Source of the DNA: Streptomyces cyanogenus
GTDB taxonomy: Bacteria > Actinomycetota > Actinomycetes > Streptomycetales > Streptomycetaceae
Length of the DNA: 64,000 bases
Direction of reading: 5' to 3'
Assembly: GCF_017526105.1 (NCBI RefSeq)
Contig: NZ_CP071839.1
Location: 2,222,501-2,286,500 of the forward strand
Shown: one piece after another, positions 7,707 to 15,895 of the stretch
Layout: each line of letters opens with the position of its first letter
How positions within the stretch are numbered: position 1 is the stretch's first letter
Notes under the pieces: generated by a model
Databases searched by the model: none
Seen by the model: only the letters and a program-made list of their open reading frames with translations
What the model was told of the DNA's origin: nothing
Translations under genes and position numbers: made by a program

Positions 7707-8844
7707 CGGGGACCTCCATCTCGATCGTGGTGCCCTTGCCGGGCGCCGATTCCACGGTCAGCGTGCCGCCGACGCCGGCGGCCCGGTCCCGCATCGAGAC
7801 CAGACCGAGGTGGCGTCCGGCGCGGCGGACGGCCGTGGGGTCGAAGCCGCTGCCGTCGTCGGTGACGCGCAGGACGGCTCCACAGCCGCGCCGCCCGATG
7901 GTCACGTCGACCCGGTCGGCGCCGGAGTGGCGCAGGGCGTTGTGCAGCGCCTCCTGGGCGACCCTGAGCAGGGCCTCCTCCTGGGCGGCGGGCAGGGCGC
8001 GGAAGCCGTTGCCGGTGAAGGTCACGCGCGCGGTGTGGGCGCGGTCGAGGACCTGGATCTGGGTGCGCAGGGTGGCGATCAGGCCGTCCTCGTCCAGCGC
8101 GGCGGGGCGCAGCTCCACGACGGCGGCGCGCAGTTCGTCGGCGGCCTCTGCGGCGAGGGAGGCCACCTGGTGCAGTTCGACCTTGGCGCGGGCGGGGTCG
8201 CGGTCGACGAGCGCGGCCGCAGCCTGGGCGGTCAGGCGCAGCGAGAACAGTTTCTGGCTGACCGCGTCGTGCAGCTCGTGGGCGAGGCGGGAGCGTTCCT
8301 CCGCGATGGTCAGTTCGCGGCTGCGCTCGTAGAGGCGGGCGTTGGTGAGGGCGATCGCGGCGTGCTGGGCGAGGATCGAGAGCAGTTCCTCGTCGTCCTG
8401 GGTGAAGCCGCAGCTGCCCTCCGGCTTGGCGCAGCGTTTGTTCGCGAGGAAGAGCGCCCCGATGACCTCCTCGCCGTCCTTGATCGGCAGGCCCAGGAAG
8501 TCGGCCAAGTCGGGGTGGGCGTCCGGCCAGCCCTCGAAGCGGGGGTCCTTGCGCACGTCGGCGAGGCGCTCGGCCTTCGCCTCGTGCAGCATCGCGGCGA
8601 GGATGCCGTGCTGGCGCGGGAGGGGCCCGATGGCGCGCCACTGCTCCTCGCTGACGCCGTCCACGACGAACTGGGCGAAGCCGCCGTGGTCGTCGGGGAC
8701 CCCGAGGGCGGCGTACTGGGCGTCGAGCAGGTCGCGGGCGGAGGCGACGATCGTCTTGAGGACGTCGCGCACCTCCAGGTGCCTGCTCATGGCCTGCAGC
8801 GCGGAGCTCACCGCGGCGAGGCCGGACCGGGGGCCTTGACTCAT
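7699..8844 (-). CDS. GAF-domain sensor histidine kinase (NarL-type partner)
   Basis: 381 residues: a GAF sensor domain (about 20-170), the HisKA_3 dimerisation and phospho-acceptor region with ELHD (His at about 192), and a HATPase_c domain (about 285-381; N box NALRHSGA, G box DDGSGFD). There is no membrane segment, so it is a cytosolic sensor. The GAF domain has GLPIKDGEEVIGALFL and two Cys near residues 138 and 145, but no recognisable heme signature. The ATG at 8844 has GAGGAC upstream; the frame remains open further 5' but that part is not conserved in type. It forms an operon with the downstream response regulator. Confidence 0.93.
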   Translation of the reverse strand: MSQGPRSGLAAVSSALQAMSRHLEVRDVLKTIVASARDLLDAQYAALGVPDDHGGFAQFVVDGVSEEQWRAIGPLPRQHGILAAMLHEAKAERLADVRKDPRFEGWPDAHPDLADFLGLPIKDGEEVIGALFLANKRCAKPEGSCGFTQDDEELLSILAQHAAIALTNARLYERSRELTIAEERSRLAHELHDAVSQKLFSLRLTAQAAAALVDRDPARAKVELHQVASLAAEAADELRAAVVELRPAALDEDGLIATLRTQIQVLDRAHTARVTFTGNGFRALPAAQEEALLRVAQEALHNALRHSGADRVDVTIGRRGCGAVLRVTDDGSGFDPTAVRRAGRHLGLVSMRDRAAGVGGTLTVESAPGKGTTIEMEVPGG

Positions 8845-9230
8845 GTCCTCACGGTACCGGCGGGGTGTGACAGCACGGATCGGCCCCGTGACGGCGGGCC
8901 CCGGTCCGCTGGTCCTAGGGCGGGTGGCGTAGGCCGCCGGGTCGGGGCGGAGGAGTACGCCGATGAGGCCCGGGCACGAGGTGTACGCGCGAGGAGCGGG
9001 GGCACGGGCGGCTCGTTCGCTCCTCCTTATAGGAGCGGTGGGAGCCGCATACACGGAGCGGCGCGGGTTCGGTGGCGGTGGCGCCCCTCTCCTCCCTGCG
9101 GATGAGAGCCCTCACGCAGTGCGTTGCGGTGGCAACTGCACGTGAGATGGATCGACGCGCCGTGTGACACCGGGCATAGGGCCTGCATCACGTACGAAAG
9201 GGCATAGGAGATAAACCGCCCCACATGAAC
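8845..9230. other. Intergenic region, no gene supported
   Basis: This divergent region upstream of the kinase gene holds no convincing coding frame. Short frames on both strands lack ribosome sites and family features. It presumably contains the kinase promoter. A C/T-rich patch with CTCCTTATAGGAG near 9022-9034 is a short palindrome of unknown role. Confidence 0.5.
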
Positions 9231-9254
9231 GGGACAGACGGCCCTATCTGTCCC
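9231..9254. promoter_or_regulatory. Inverted repeat upstream of the SLT gene
   Basis: GGGACAGA and TCTGTCCC form a perfect 8-bp inverted repeat with an 8-base spacer, about 50 bases in front of the proposed promoter. It could be a protein-binding operator or a terminator; the sequence does not decide between them. Confidence 0.4.
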
Positions 9255-9300
9255 GATTTGCCCCTCCCTGATCCACTACCCGGCATCGTACGTCACACCT

Positions 9301-9330
9301 TTGCCTGGGCATTTTGCGGCCGCTAAGAAT
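9301..9330 (+). promoter_or_regulatory. Candidate vegetative promoter of the SLT gene
   Basis: TTGCCT (9301-9306) and TAAGAAT (9324-9330) are separated by 17 bases, the spacing of a sigma-70-type (HrdB) promoter. Transcription would begin near 9337, directly at the first base-paired element of the leader described next. Confidence 0.5.
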
Positions 9331-9337
9331 TGCTTCC

Positions 9338-9445
9338 GTCGCTCAGCGCCGCGGGTTTCGGCCCCGCGGCGTTCGTACGGGAGAGACCGATTCCCCCGCC
9401 GGACGCATGAGCGACCTCCGCGCTATCGAAGAGGTCCATCAGCCC
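9338..9445 (+). ncRNA. Structured 5' leader, candidate cis-regulatory RNA (possibly c-di-AMP riboswitch type)
   Basis: GTCGCTC (9338-9344) pairs with GAGCGAC (9409-9415), closing a domain that contains a 9-bp hairpin CGCCGCGGG/CCCGCGGCG (9347-9371) and a short GGGA/TCCC hairpin holding GAGACCG (9379-9395). The result is a multi-helix junction ending about 30 bases before the start codon. Streptomyces cell-wall hydrolase genes are known to be preceded by ydaO-type c-di-AMP riboswitches, and the position fits, but the conserved ydaO core could not be matched with confidence by eye. Confidence 0.4.
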
Positions 9446-10234
9446 ATGCCCAAGAACTTCCTCACCCGAGCTCGTAGTCGTGCGCTGACCAAGCAGCACA
9501 AGATCGCCGTCGCCGGTGTCGCCGCCCTCGGCACCGCCGCCGTGGCCCTCTCGGCCGCCCCGAGCAGCGCCGAGACCGTCACCACCGGTGCCCCGGCCGC
9601 CACGGCCCAGGTCGCCACGGCCCAGGTCGCCGCCGGCACCGTCCTGCACAACGTCCAGGGCACGGTCACGGACCAGCTCGCCGCCGACAGCGTCAAGCTC
9701 GACACCTTCGCGGCGCAGAAGAAGGCCGCCGACGCCGCCGCGAAGCAGGCCGCCGCCAAGAAGGCCGCCGTCAAGGCGGCCGCGGAGGCCGCCGCGAAGA
9801 AGGCCGCCGCCGACGCCGCCGCCAAGAAGGCCGCGCAGGAGCGCGCCGCCAAGGCCGCCGTCACCCGCTCCGTGGAGCGCCCGCAGATGCAGACGGTCGC
9901 CGCGAAGACGTACTCCAACAACCTCGACGGCTGGATCCGCCAGGCCCTGGACATCATGAAGGCCAAGGGCATCCCGGGCAGCTACAGCGGCCTGCACCGC
10001 AACATCATGCGGGAGTCCTCCGGCAACCCCAAGGCCATCAACAACTGGGACATCAACGCCATCAACGGCATCCCGTCCAAGGGTCTGCTGCAGGTCATCC
10101 CGCCGACCTTCCAGACGTACCACGTCGCGGGCACGTCCTGGAACATCTACGACCCGGTCGCGAACATCACCGCCGCCGCCAACTACGCGGCCCACCGGTA
10201 CGGCTCCATCGACAACGTCAACAGCGCGTACTGA
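9446..10234 (+). CDS. Secreted transglycosylase-like (SLT-fold) protein
   Basis: 262 residues: a signal peptide (about 1-45, long n-region with SRALTKQHKIAVAG, hydrophobic core, cleavage near PSSAE), an Ala/Lys-rich charged helix or coiled coil (about 92-150, repeated KKAA units), and a C-terminal lysozyme-like SLT domain (about 165-262). The catalytic Glu is probably that in NIMRESSGNPKAIN; SKGLLQVIPPTFQTYH is the family's second motif. It likely cleaves or binds peptidoglycan outside the membrane. ATG at 9446 is chosen because the signal peptide starts there; ATG at 9407 would sit inside the folded leader. Monocistronic, followed by a terminator at 10263. Confidence 0.87.
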   Translation: MPKNFLTRARSRALTKQHKIAVAGVAALGTAAVALSAAPSSAETVTTGAPAATAQVATAQVAAGTVLHNVQGTVTDQLAADSVKLDTFAAQKKAADAAAKQAAAKKAAVKAAAEAAAKKAAADAAAKKAAQERAAKAAVTRSVERPQMQTVAAKTYSNNLDGWIRQALDIMKAKGIPGSYSGLHRNIMRESSGNPKAINNWDINAINGIPSKGLLQVIPPTFQTYHVAGTSWNIYDPVANITAAANYAAHRYGSIDNVNSAY

Positions 10235-10262
10235 GGCCCTGGCGCGGGACCTCTGCGACGTA

Positions 10263-10307
10263 ACGCCGAAGGGCGGCACCCCATCACGGGGCGCCGCCCT
10301 TCGGCGT
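10263..10307. terminator. Strong terminator between convergent genes
   Basis: ACGCCGAAGGGCGGC pairs perfectly over 15 bp with GCCGCCCTTCGGCGT, and an inner CCCC/GGGG extension is possible. It separates the SLT gene from the converging FHA-ABC gene. Confidence 0.85.
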
Positions 10308-10331
10308 CGTACCGGCACGGACCGGGCCCGG

Positions 10332-12929
10332 CTACTTGCGCATGACCTCCGGCTCGTGGCGGCGCAGGAAACGGGCCACGAAGAAGCCGCAGAGCACACC
10401 GAGCGCGATCAGCGCGATCATGTCCCCGGCCCAGGCACCCACCGTGTGGTTCCACAGCGGATCGTTGTCGCCGGCGGTCTCCGGCGGGCTGATCCGGTTG
10501 AAGTCCAGCGTGGCGCCGGACGCGGCGACCGCCCAGCGGGACGGCATCAGGTACGAGAACTCGTTGACGCCGACCGTGCCGTGCAGGGCGAACAGACAGC
10601 CGGTGAAGACGACCTGGATGATCGCGAACATGACCAGCAGCGGCATGGTCTTCTCGGCGGTCTTCACCAGCGAGGAGATGATCAGGCCGAACATCATCGC
10701 CGCGAAGCCTAGCCCCATGATCGGCAAGGACAGCTCCAGCAGGGTGGCGTGCCCGAGGACGAGGCCCTCGTCCGGGATCTCACGCCGGCCGAAGCCGATG
10801 ACGCCGACGAGCAGCCCCTGGAACCCGGTGATCACACCGAGCACGACCACCTTCGACATCAGGTACGCCGACCGGGACAGGCCCGTGGCGCGCTCCCGCT
10901 CGTAGATCACCCGTTCCTTGATCAGCTCTCGGACGGAGTTCGCGGCACCGGCGAAGCAGGCGCCGACGGCCAGGATCAGCAGCACGGTGGTGGCCGTGCC
11001 GTTGGGCACGATCTGGCCGGTCTGCGGATTGGGGCCGTTGGGCAGCAGGCCGCGGTCCGGGTGGATCAGCAGGCTGACCGAGCCGATGACGGCCGGCAGG
11101 AGCACCATCAGGGCCAGGAAACCGCGGTCGGAGGCGATGACCGAGACGTAGCGCCGCACCAGGGTGACGAACTGGGAGAACCAGCCCTGCGGCTTGGGCG
11201 GCCTGATCGCCTGCATCGGCGGCATCTGGACCGCCTGCGGTGCGACCGAGTCGACGTCCGCCGCGTACATCTGGTAGTGCTGCGAGCCCTTCCAGCGGCC
11301 CGCCCAGTCGTAGTCGCGGTAGTTCTCGAAGGCGGAGAAGACGTCGGCCCAGCTGTCGTAGCCGAAGAAGTTCAGCGCCTCCTCCGGCGGGCCGAAGTAG
11401 GCGACCGCGCCGCCCGGCGCCATCACCAGCAGCTTGTCGCACAGCGCCAGCTCGGCCACCGAGTGGGTGACGACGAGGACCGTACGGCCGTCGTCGGCGA
11501 GACCCCGCAGCAGCTGCATGACGTCGCGGTCCATGCCCGGGTCGAGACCGGAGGTCGGCTCGTCCAGGAAGATCAGCGACGGCTTGGTCAGCAGCTCCAG
11601 GGCCACCGACACGCGCTTGCGCTGGCCGCCGGAGAGCGAGGTGACCTTCTTGTCCTTGTGGATGTCGAGCTTCAGCTCGCGCAGCACCTCGTCGATGCGG
11701 GCGTCGCGCTCGGCCGCCGTGGTGTCGGCCGGGAAGCGCAGCTTGGCCGCGTACTTCAGGGCCTTCTTGACGGTCAGCTCCTTGTGCAGGATGTCGTCCT
11801 GCGGGACCAGACCGATGCGCTGGCGCAGCTCGGCGAACTGCTTGTACAGGTTCCGGTTGTCGTACAGCACCTCGCCCTGGTTGGCGGGCCGGTAGCCGGT
11901 GAGCGCCTTGAGCAGGGTGGACTTGCCGGAACCGGACGGGCCGATCACGGCGATCAGCGACTTCTCGGGTACGCCGAAGGAGACGTCCCTGAGGATCTGC
12001 TTGCCGCCGTCGACCGTGACGGTCAGATGGCGGGCCGAGAAGGAGACCTCACCGGTGTCGACGAACTCCTCGAGGCGGTCGCCGACGATCCGGAACGTGG
12101 AGTGGCCGACGCCGACGATGTCGCTCGGGCCGAGCAGCGCCGAGCCGCCCTTGGCGATCGGCTGGCCGTTGACGTACGTGCCGTTGTGCGAGCCGAGGTC
12201 CCGGATCTCGAAGCGGCCGTCGGGCGTGGCGTGGAACTCGGCGTGGTTGCGGGAGACCTGCAGGTCGGAGACGACCAGGTCGTTCTCCAGGGCTCGGCCG
12301 ATGCGCATGACGCGGCCGAGCGCGAACTGGTGGAACGTGGTCGGGCTGCGGTCGCCGTGCACCGGCGGCGCCCCCGCGTCGCCACCGGGCGTCTGCGCGT
12401 ACGGCTCGGCCGGGCCCGCCTGCTGCTGCGGGAACGCGGGCTGCTGCTGCCAGTCCGGCTGCGGTGCCTGCTGGTGCCCGGGCCCCTGGTGGGGCACGGC
12501 ATGCTGCGGGGCGGCCTGCTGGTGCGCGGGCGCCTGCTGCGGGCTCTGCTGGGCCCAGCCGGGCGCGCCCTGGGCCGCGTACGGCGCCGCCTGCGGCTGC
12601 TGTGCCGGGCCGGCGACCGGTGCGGCGGCCGCGGACAGGTTCAGCCGCGGTCCGTCGGTCGCGTTGCCGAGGTGCAGCGACGAGCCGGGGCCCAGCTCCA
12701 TGTGCTGGATCCGCTGGCCCTGCACGTACGTGCCGTTGGTGCTGCCGTGGTCCTCGATGACCCAACTGCGGCCGTTGAAGCTGACCGTGGCGTGCCGCCA
12801 GGACACCCTGGCGTCGTCGAAGACGATGTCCCCCTGCGGATCGCGTCCGAGGATGTATGCCCTGGACGGATCAAGTGTCCAGGTACGTCCGTTTGTTTCG
12901 AGTACGAGTTCCGGCACTCCATGCCCCAC
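10332..12929 (-). CDS. FHA-FHA-ABC-2 fusion transporter
   Basis: 865 residues combining two phosphothreonine-binding FHA domains, an ABC ATPase and an ABC-2 permease. FHA1 is at about 8-90 (GRDPQGDIVFDD, SWRHA, GSTNGTYV), a Pro/Gln/Ala-rich linker at about 105-190, and FHA2 at about 200-285 (RIGRALENDLVVSD, SRNHAEF, GSHNGTYVNG). The ATPase at about 295-530 has Walker A GPSGSGKST, signature LSGGQRKRV and Walker B LIFLDEPTSGLD. Six membrane segments follow (about 600-860). Two FHA domains suggest control by Ser/Thr kinases such as PknB homologs. The substrate is unknown; the layout resembles ABCG-type exporters. The GTG start at 12929 has only a G-rich run upstream. Confidence 0.9.
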   Translation of the reverse strand: MGHGVPELVLETNGRTWTLDPSRAYILGRDPQGDIVFDDARVSWRHATVSFNGRSWVIEDHGSTNGTYVQGQRIQHMELGPGSSLHLGNATDGPRLNLSAAAAPVAGPAQQPQAAPYAAQGAPGWAQQSPQQAPAHQQAAPQHAVPHQGPGHQQAPQPDWQQQPAFPQQQAGPAEPYAQTPGGDAGAPPVHGDRSPTTFHQFALGRVMRIGRALENDLVVSDLQVSRNHAEFHATPDGRFEIRDLGSHNGTYVNGQPIAKGGSALLGPSDIVGVGHSTFRIVGDRLEEFVDTGEVSFSARHLTVTVDGGKQILRDVSFGVPEKSLIAVIGPSGSGKSTLLKALTGYRPANQGEVLYDNRNLYKQFAELRQRIGLVPQDDILHKELTVKKALKYAAKLRFPADTTAAERDARIDEVLRELKLDIHKDKKVTSLSGGQRKRVSVALELLTKPSLIFLDEPTSGLDPGMDRDVMQLLRGLADDGRTVLVVTHSVAELALCDKLLVMAPGGAVAYFGPPEEALNFFGYDSWADVFSAFENYRDYDWAGRWKGSQHYQMYAADVDSVAPQAVQMPPMQAIRPPKPQGWFSQFVTLVRRYVSVIASDRGFLALMVLLPAVIGSVSLLIHPDRGLLPNGPNPQTGQIVPNGTATTVLLILAVGACFAGAANSVRELIKERVIYERERATGLSRSAYLMSKVVVLGVITGFQGLLVGVIGFGRREIPDEGLVLGHATLLELSLPIMGLGFAAMMFGLIISSLVKTAEKTMPLLVMFAIIQVVFTGCLFALHGTVGVNEFSYLMPSRWAVAASGATLDFNRISPPETAGDNDPLWNHTVGAWAGDMIALIALGVLCGFFVARFLRRHEPEVMRK

Positions 12930-13425
12930 TGAGTTGTCCCCCGAATTACCCCCGTCGCGGGGAGTCTAGGGATGTCGAACATCGTGGGGAACTATTTCAG
13001 GCTCGTCCCCCTGACCGAAACCCGGCCCTTGCCGAGCGTTCCGCGGCACGCTCCAACTCGCCTTGCGGACGGGGGTGACACCGGGCGGACCAGGGACGAC
13101 AGGGGCACGCATGTCCCCCCTCCGGCCGCAGGCGGGCGAGGCCACGGCGCGCACGGACCGGGCGCCGGCCGGGCCACGGCGGCCCCGGGCCCACCGCGCC
13201 GCCTGCCCCCCGCCGGCGCCGCGCCGCCCTGGGGCGGCGCCTGGACCTGCCGTCCGGAGCAACCCGTGGGACCCTCGTGGTGGAGCCGGGTCGGTGCCGC
13301 TCCTGCGGGCGGTGTCGATTTTCGGCGGAAAGATCCCTGACACCGGACCGACACCCATTGTTCCGTGTCCGTCAGGCGGACCTCGACGGCAGCAGGCACT
13401 GGGTGCCGGATACGGTGGTGACACC
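12930..13425. other. Divergent intergenic region between the FHA-ABC gene and serB
   Basis: About 495 bases, GC-rich, must contain promoters for both flanking genes. A frame from 12972 to 13340 on the plus strand exists, but its later part is pure Pro/Gly/Ala/Arg low-complexity translation and it has no ribosome site, so I do not call it. Nothing else is recognisable. Confidence 0.5.
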
Positions 13426-14649
13426 ATGAGCGCTTCGCAGACCTCCGCTTCGCAGACCCCCGAGGTCCCCACCCTCCTCGTCAAGATCTTCGGCAAGGAC
13501 AGGCCGGGCATCACGGCCGGTCTCTTCGACACGCTTGCGGCCTACCTCGTCGACGTGGTCGACATCGAGCAGGTCGTCACCCGGGGCCGCCTGGTGCTGT
13601 GCGTGCTGATCACGCAGCCGCCGGCCGGCCTGGAGGGTGATCTCCGGGCCACCGTGCACAGCTGGGCCGAGTCGCAGAGGATGCAGGCGGAGATCCTCTC
13701 CGGGCGCGGCGACAACCGTCCGCGCGGTCTCGGACGCTCGCTGGTGACCGTGCTCGGCCACCCGCTCACCGCCGAGTCGACGGCAGCCGTCGCCGCGCGG
13801 ATCGCCAAGGTGGGCGGCAACATCGACCGTATCTTCCGGCTCGCCAAGTACCCGGTGACGGCAGTGGAGTTCGCCGTCTCCGGTGTGGAGACCGAGCCGC
13901 TGCGCACGGCTCTGGTGTCCGACGCGGCGGCACTGGGTGTCGACATCGCGGTGGTCGCGGCGGGCCTGCACCGGCGTGCCCAGCGGCTGGTGGTCATGGA
14001 CGTGGACTCGACCCTGATCCAGGACGAGGTCATCGAGCTGTTCGCCGCGCACGCCGGCTGCGAGGACCAGGTCGCCGAGGTGACGGCGGCGGCGATGCGC
14101 GGGGAGCTGGACTTCGAGCAGTCGCTGCACGCGCGCGTGGCGCTGCTGAAGGGGCTGGACGCGTCGGTGGTGGACAAGGTGCGCCAGGAGGTCCGGCTGA
14201 CCCCGGGCGCGCGCACGCTGATCCGTACCCTGAAGCGCCTCGGCTACCAGGTGGGGGTGGTCTCCGGCGGGTTCACCCAGGTCACCGACGACCTGAAGGA
14301 GCGGCTGGGCCTGGACTTCGCGCAGGCCAACACCCTGGAGATCGTCGACGGCAAGCTGACCGGCCGGGTCACCGGCGAGATCGTGGACCGGGCGGGCAAG
14401 GCTCGGCTGCTGCGCCGGTTCGCCGCGGAGGCCGGGGTGCCGCTGTCGCAGACGGTGGCGATCGGCGACGGCGCCAACGACCTGGACATGCTGAACGCGG
14501 CCGGCCTGGGCGTGGCCTTCAACGCCAAGCCGGTGGTGCGCGAGGCCGCGCACACGGCGGTGAACTTCCCCTTCCTCGACACGGTGCTCTACCTGCTCGG
14601 CGTCACCCGGGAAGAGGTCGAGGCCGCCGACATGCACGACGAGGACTGA
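13426..14649 (+). CDS. serB: Phosphoserine phosphatase (ACT-HAD)
   Basis: 407 residues. The final enzyme of serine synthesis, hydrolysing O-phosphoserine to L-serine. Two ACT-like regulatory modules fill the N-terminal half (about 15-185, starting VPTLLVKIFGKDRPGITAG), as in the mycobacterial SerB2 type. The HAD phosphatase domain follows with motif I DVDSTLIQDE (nucleophile Asp near 192), motif II in GVVSGGF, and motif IV GDGANDLDML. Start is ATG at 13426; a long open frame extends upstream through the intergenic region but is not conserved in type. A perfect palindromic terminator follows at 14677. Confidence 0.94.
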   Translation: MSASQTSASQTPEVPTLLVKIFGKDRPGITAGLFDTLAAYLVDVVDIEQVVTRGRLVLCVLITQPPAGLEGDLRATVHSWAESQRMQAEILSGRGDNRPRGLGRSLVTVLGHPLTAESTAAVAARIAKVGGNIDRIFRLAKYPVTAVEFAVSGVETEPLRTALVSDAAALGVDIAVVAAGLHRRAQRLVVMDVDSTLIQDEVIELFAAHAGCEDQVAEVTAAAMRGELDFEQSLHARVALLKGLDASVVDKVRQEVRLTPGARTLIRTLKRLGYQVGVVSGGFTQVTDDLKERLGLDFAQANTLEIVDGKLTGRVTGEIVDRAGKARLLRRFAAEAGVPLSQTVAIGDGANDLDMLNAAGLGVAFNAKPVVREAAHTAVNFPFLDTVLYLLGVTREEVEAADMHDED

Positions 14650-14676
14650 GCGGGCCCCGGCCCGCGTCCGGCCACC

Positions 14677-14714
14677 GGGAGGGCCCGGCACCCTGCAGGG
14701 TGCCGGGCCCTCCC
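14677..14714. terminator. Perfect 38-base palindrome terminator
   Basis: GGGAGGGCCCGGCACCCTG is followed immediately by its exact reverse complement, giving a stem of up to 19 bp between the convergent serB and phosphatase genes. Confidence 0.85.
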
Positions 14715-14742
14715 GTCGTCGGCGCCCCGGCTCGGTGCCGGG

Positions 14743-15261
14743 TCACTCGGAAGGTGCCCAGTAGTCCGTGAGCCTGGCCACGGCGGGCTCCAGGCCCTTC
14801 CACGGGCCGTCGAAGGTCAGCAGCGCGAAAGCGGCGGCGGGGAAGCCCCTGCGGTTCATCCGTTCGCGGGCCTCGTCCTCGGCCGAACCGGCCAGGATGT
14901 CGGCCAGGCCGTGCACGCCGGGGTTGTGGCCGATCAGGATCACGTGCTGCGCCTCGTCCGGGAGCTCGTTGAGCACGGCGATCAGCTCGCCGGGAGAGGC
15001 CTCGTAGATCCGCTCCTCGTAGACGGTTTTCGGCCGGTGGGCCAGCTCGTGCACGGCGAGCTTCCAGGTCTCGCGGGTGCGGGTCGCCGTGGAGCACAGG
15101 GCCAGGTCGAAGGTGATGCCGGTGTCGGCCAGCTTGCGTCCGGCGACGGCGGCGTCCGTGCGGCCCCGCTCGGCGAGCGGGCGCTCGTGGTCGGGGACCT
15201 GGGGCCAGTCGGCTTTCGCATGCCGGAAGAGGACGATCCTGCGGGGTTCTGCGACGCTCAT
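14743..15261 (-). CDS. SixA-type histidine phosphatase
   Basis: 172 residues of the histidine phosphatase (phosphoglycerate mutase-like) superfamily. The catalytic RHG-type motif is LFRHAKADW near the N-terminus (nucleophile His at about 14). The second catalytic His is in ILIGHNPGVHGLAD (about 113), and STATRTRETW carries the phosphate-pocket Arg. The layout matches SixA, which dephosphorylates phosphohistidine proteins; the substrate here is unknown. ATG at 15261 is the family-like start; the ribosome site is weak (GGGTCCC). It converges on serB. Confidence 0.88.
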   Translation of the reverse strand: MSVAEPRRIVLFRHAKADWPQVPDHERPLAERGRTDAAVAGRKLADTGITFDLALCSTATRTRETWKLAVHELAHRPKTVYEERIYEASPGELIAVLNELPDEAQHVILIGHNPGVHGLADILAGSAEDEARERMNRRGFPAAAFALLTFDGPWKGLEPAVARLTDYWAPSE

Positions 15262-15338
15262 GGGACCCAGCTTCGCATGAAACAGGCCACCCGGCGCAGG
15301 GAGTTGACATGCGGATTCACTGCGCGCGGGGCTTGCCG

Positions 15339-15545
15339 TCAGCGCGCGAGGAATTGCCGGGCGCGCTCCAGGAGGCGCATGATCGCCGGGTCGCCGCTCG
15401 CGGCGTGGGCGTCGGCCGGGTCCAGTACGAGGGTGAGCAGCACGATGAACGCGAGGGCGGGCAGGGCGAGCGCCCACCAGGGCAGCCTGCTGTCGACGCC
15501 GCCCGTGGTGGCCGGGTGGGGCCGGGAGTGGATGCGGGTCGGCAT
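15339..15545 (-). CDS. Small single-pass membrane protein, unknown
   Basis: 68 residues: a polar N-terminus, one hydrophobic segment (about 23-42, WWALALPALAFIVLLTLV) and a short basic, helical tail ending in LLERARQFLAR. The ATG at 15545 has GGAGG 5 bases upstream, which supports expression. It lies between the SixA-type gene and the 39-residue MFS companion on the same strand. No family is recognised. Confidence 0.65.
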   Translation of the reverse strand: MPTRIHSRPHPATTGGVDSRLPWWALALPALAFIVLLTLVLDPADAHAASGDPAIMRLLERARQFLAR

Positions 15546-15719
15546 GATCGCCTCCGGTGGACTTCGAGCGGTTCCGGGACCGCCGGGTGCGGTCACCTCT
15601 CGAAGCTACGGAATCCGGGGCCGGCAACCCATCCGGACTTCCACCCAGTTGACCCTGAGCCTGTCCCCCTAGGGGATGGTGGGGTCAGCCCCACCATCCC
15701 CTAGGGCGACAGGCCTCCG

Positions 15720-15839
15720 TCAGGGGGACGCGAGCGTCGCCACGACGGCGATGATCACGAAGATGGCGAGGAACGCGCCGAAGACGAGCAGCATCTTCTT
15801 CTGGCCGTTCTGCGGGTTCGGGTCGAGCACAGGCTGCAT
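15720..15839 (-). CDS. 39-residue transporter-associated small protein (SGM_5486-type)
   Basis: Short protein beginning MQPVLDPNPQNGQKK and continuing with one transmembrane helix (about 16-36, MLLVFGAFLAIFVIIAVV). It follows the MFS transporter gene after 57 bases on the same strand. I recall a conserved family of this size and sequence annotated as a transporter-associated protein next to this MFS gene in Streptomyces. The sequence reads as a designed membrane peptide rather than random GC-rich frame: a clean basic stop-transfer boundary and no Arg/Pro noise. The ribosome site is weak (GGGCGGC). Confidence 0.75.
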   Translation of the reverse strand: MQPVLDPNPQNGQKKMLLVFGAFLAIFVIIAVVATLASP

Positions 15840-15895
15840 GCCGCCCAGTCTCGCACTCCGCGTCCCGCGTCGCGGCGCCGGGGCACCCGGGAGGG

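Noticed and set aside
8963..9224. Short frames on both strands upstream of the SLT gene
   Set aside because: No ribosome site or recognisable sequence, and each crosses inverted repeats and the promoter zone.
12972..13340. 122-codon plus-strand frame between the FHA-ABC gene and serB
   Set aside because: No ribosome site, low-complexity Pro/Gly/Arg translation, no family likeness. It stays possible only as a very short N-terminal peptide.
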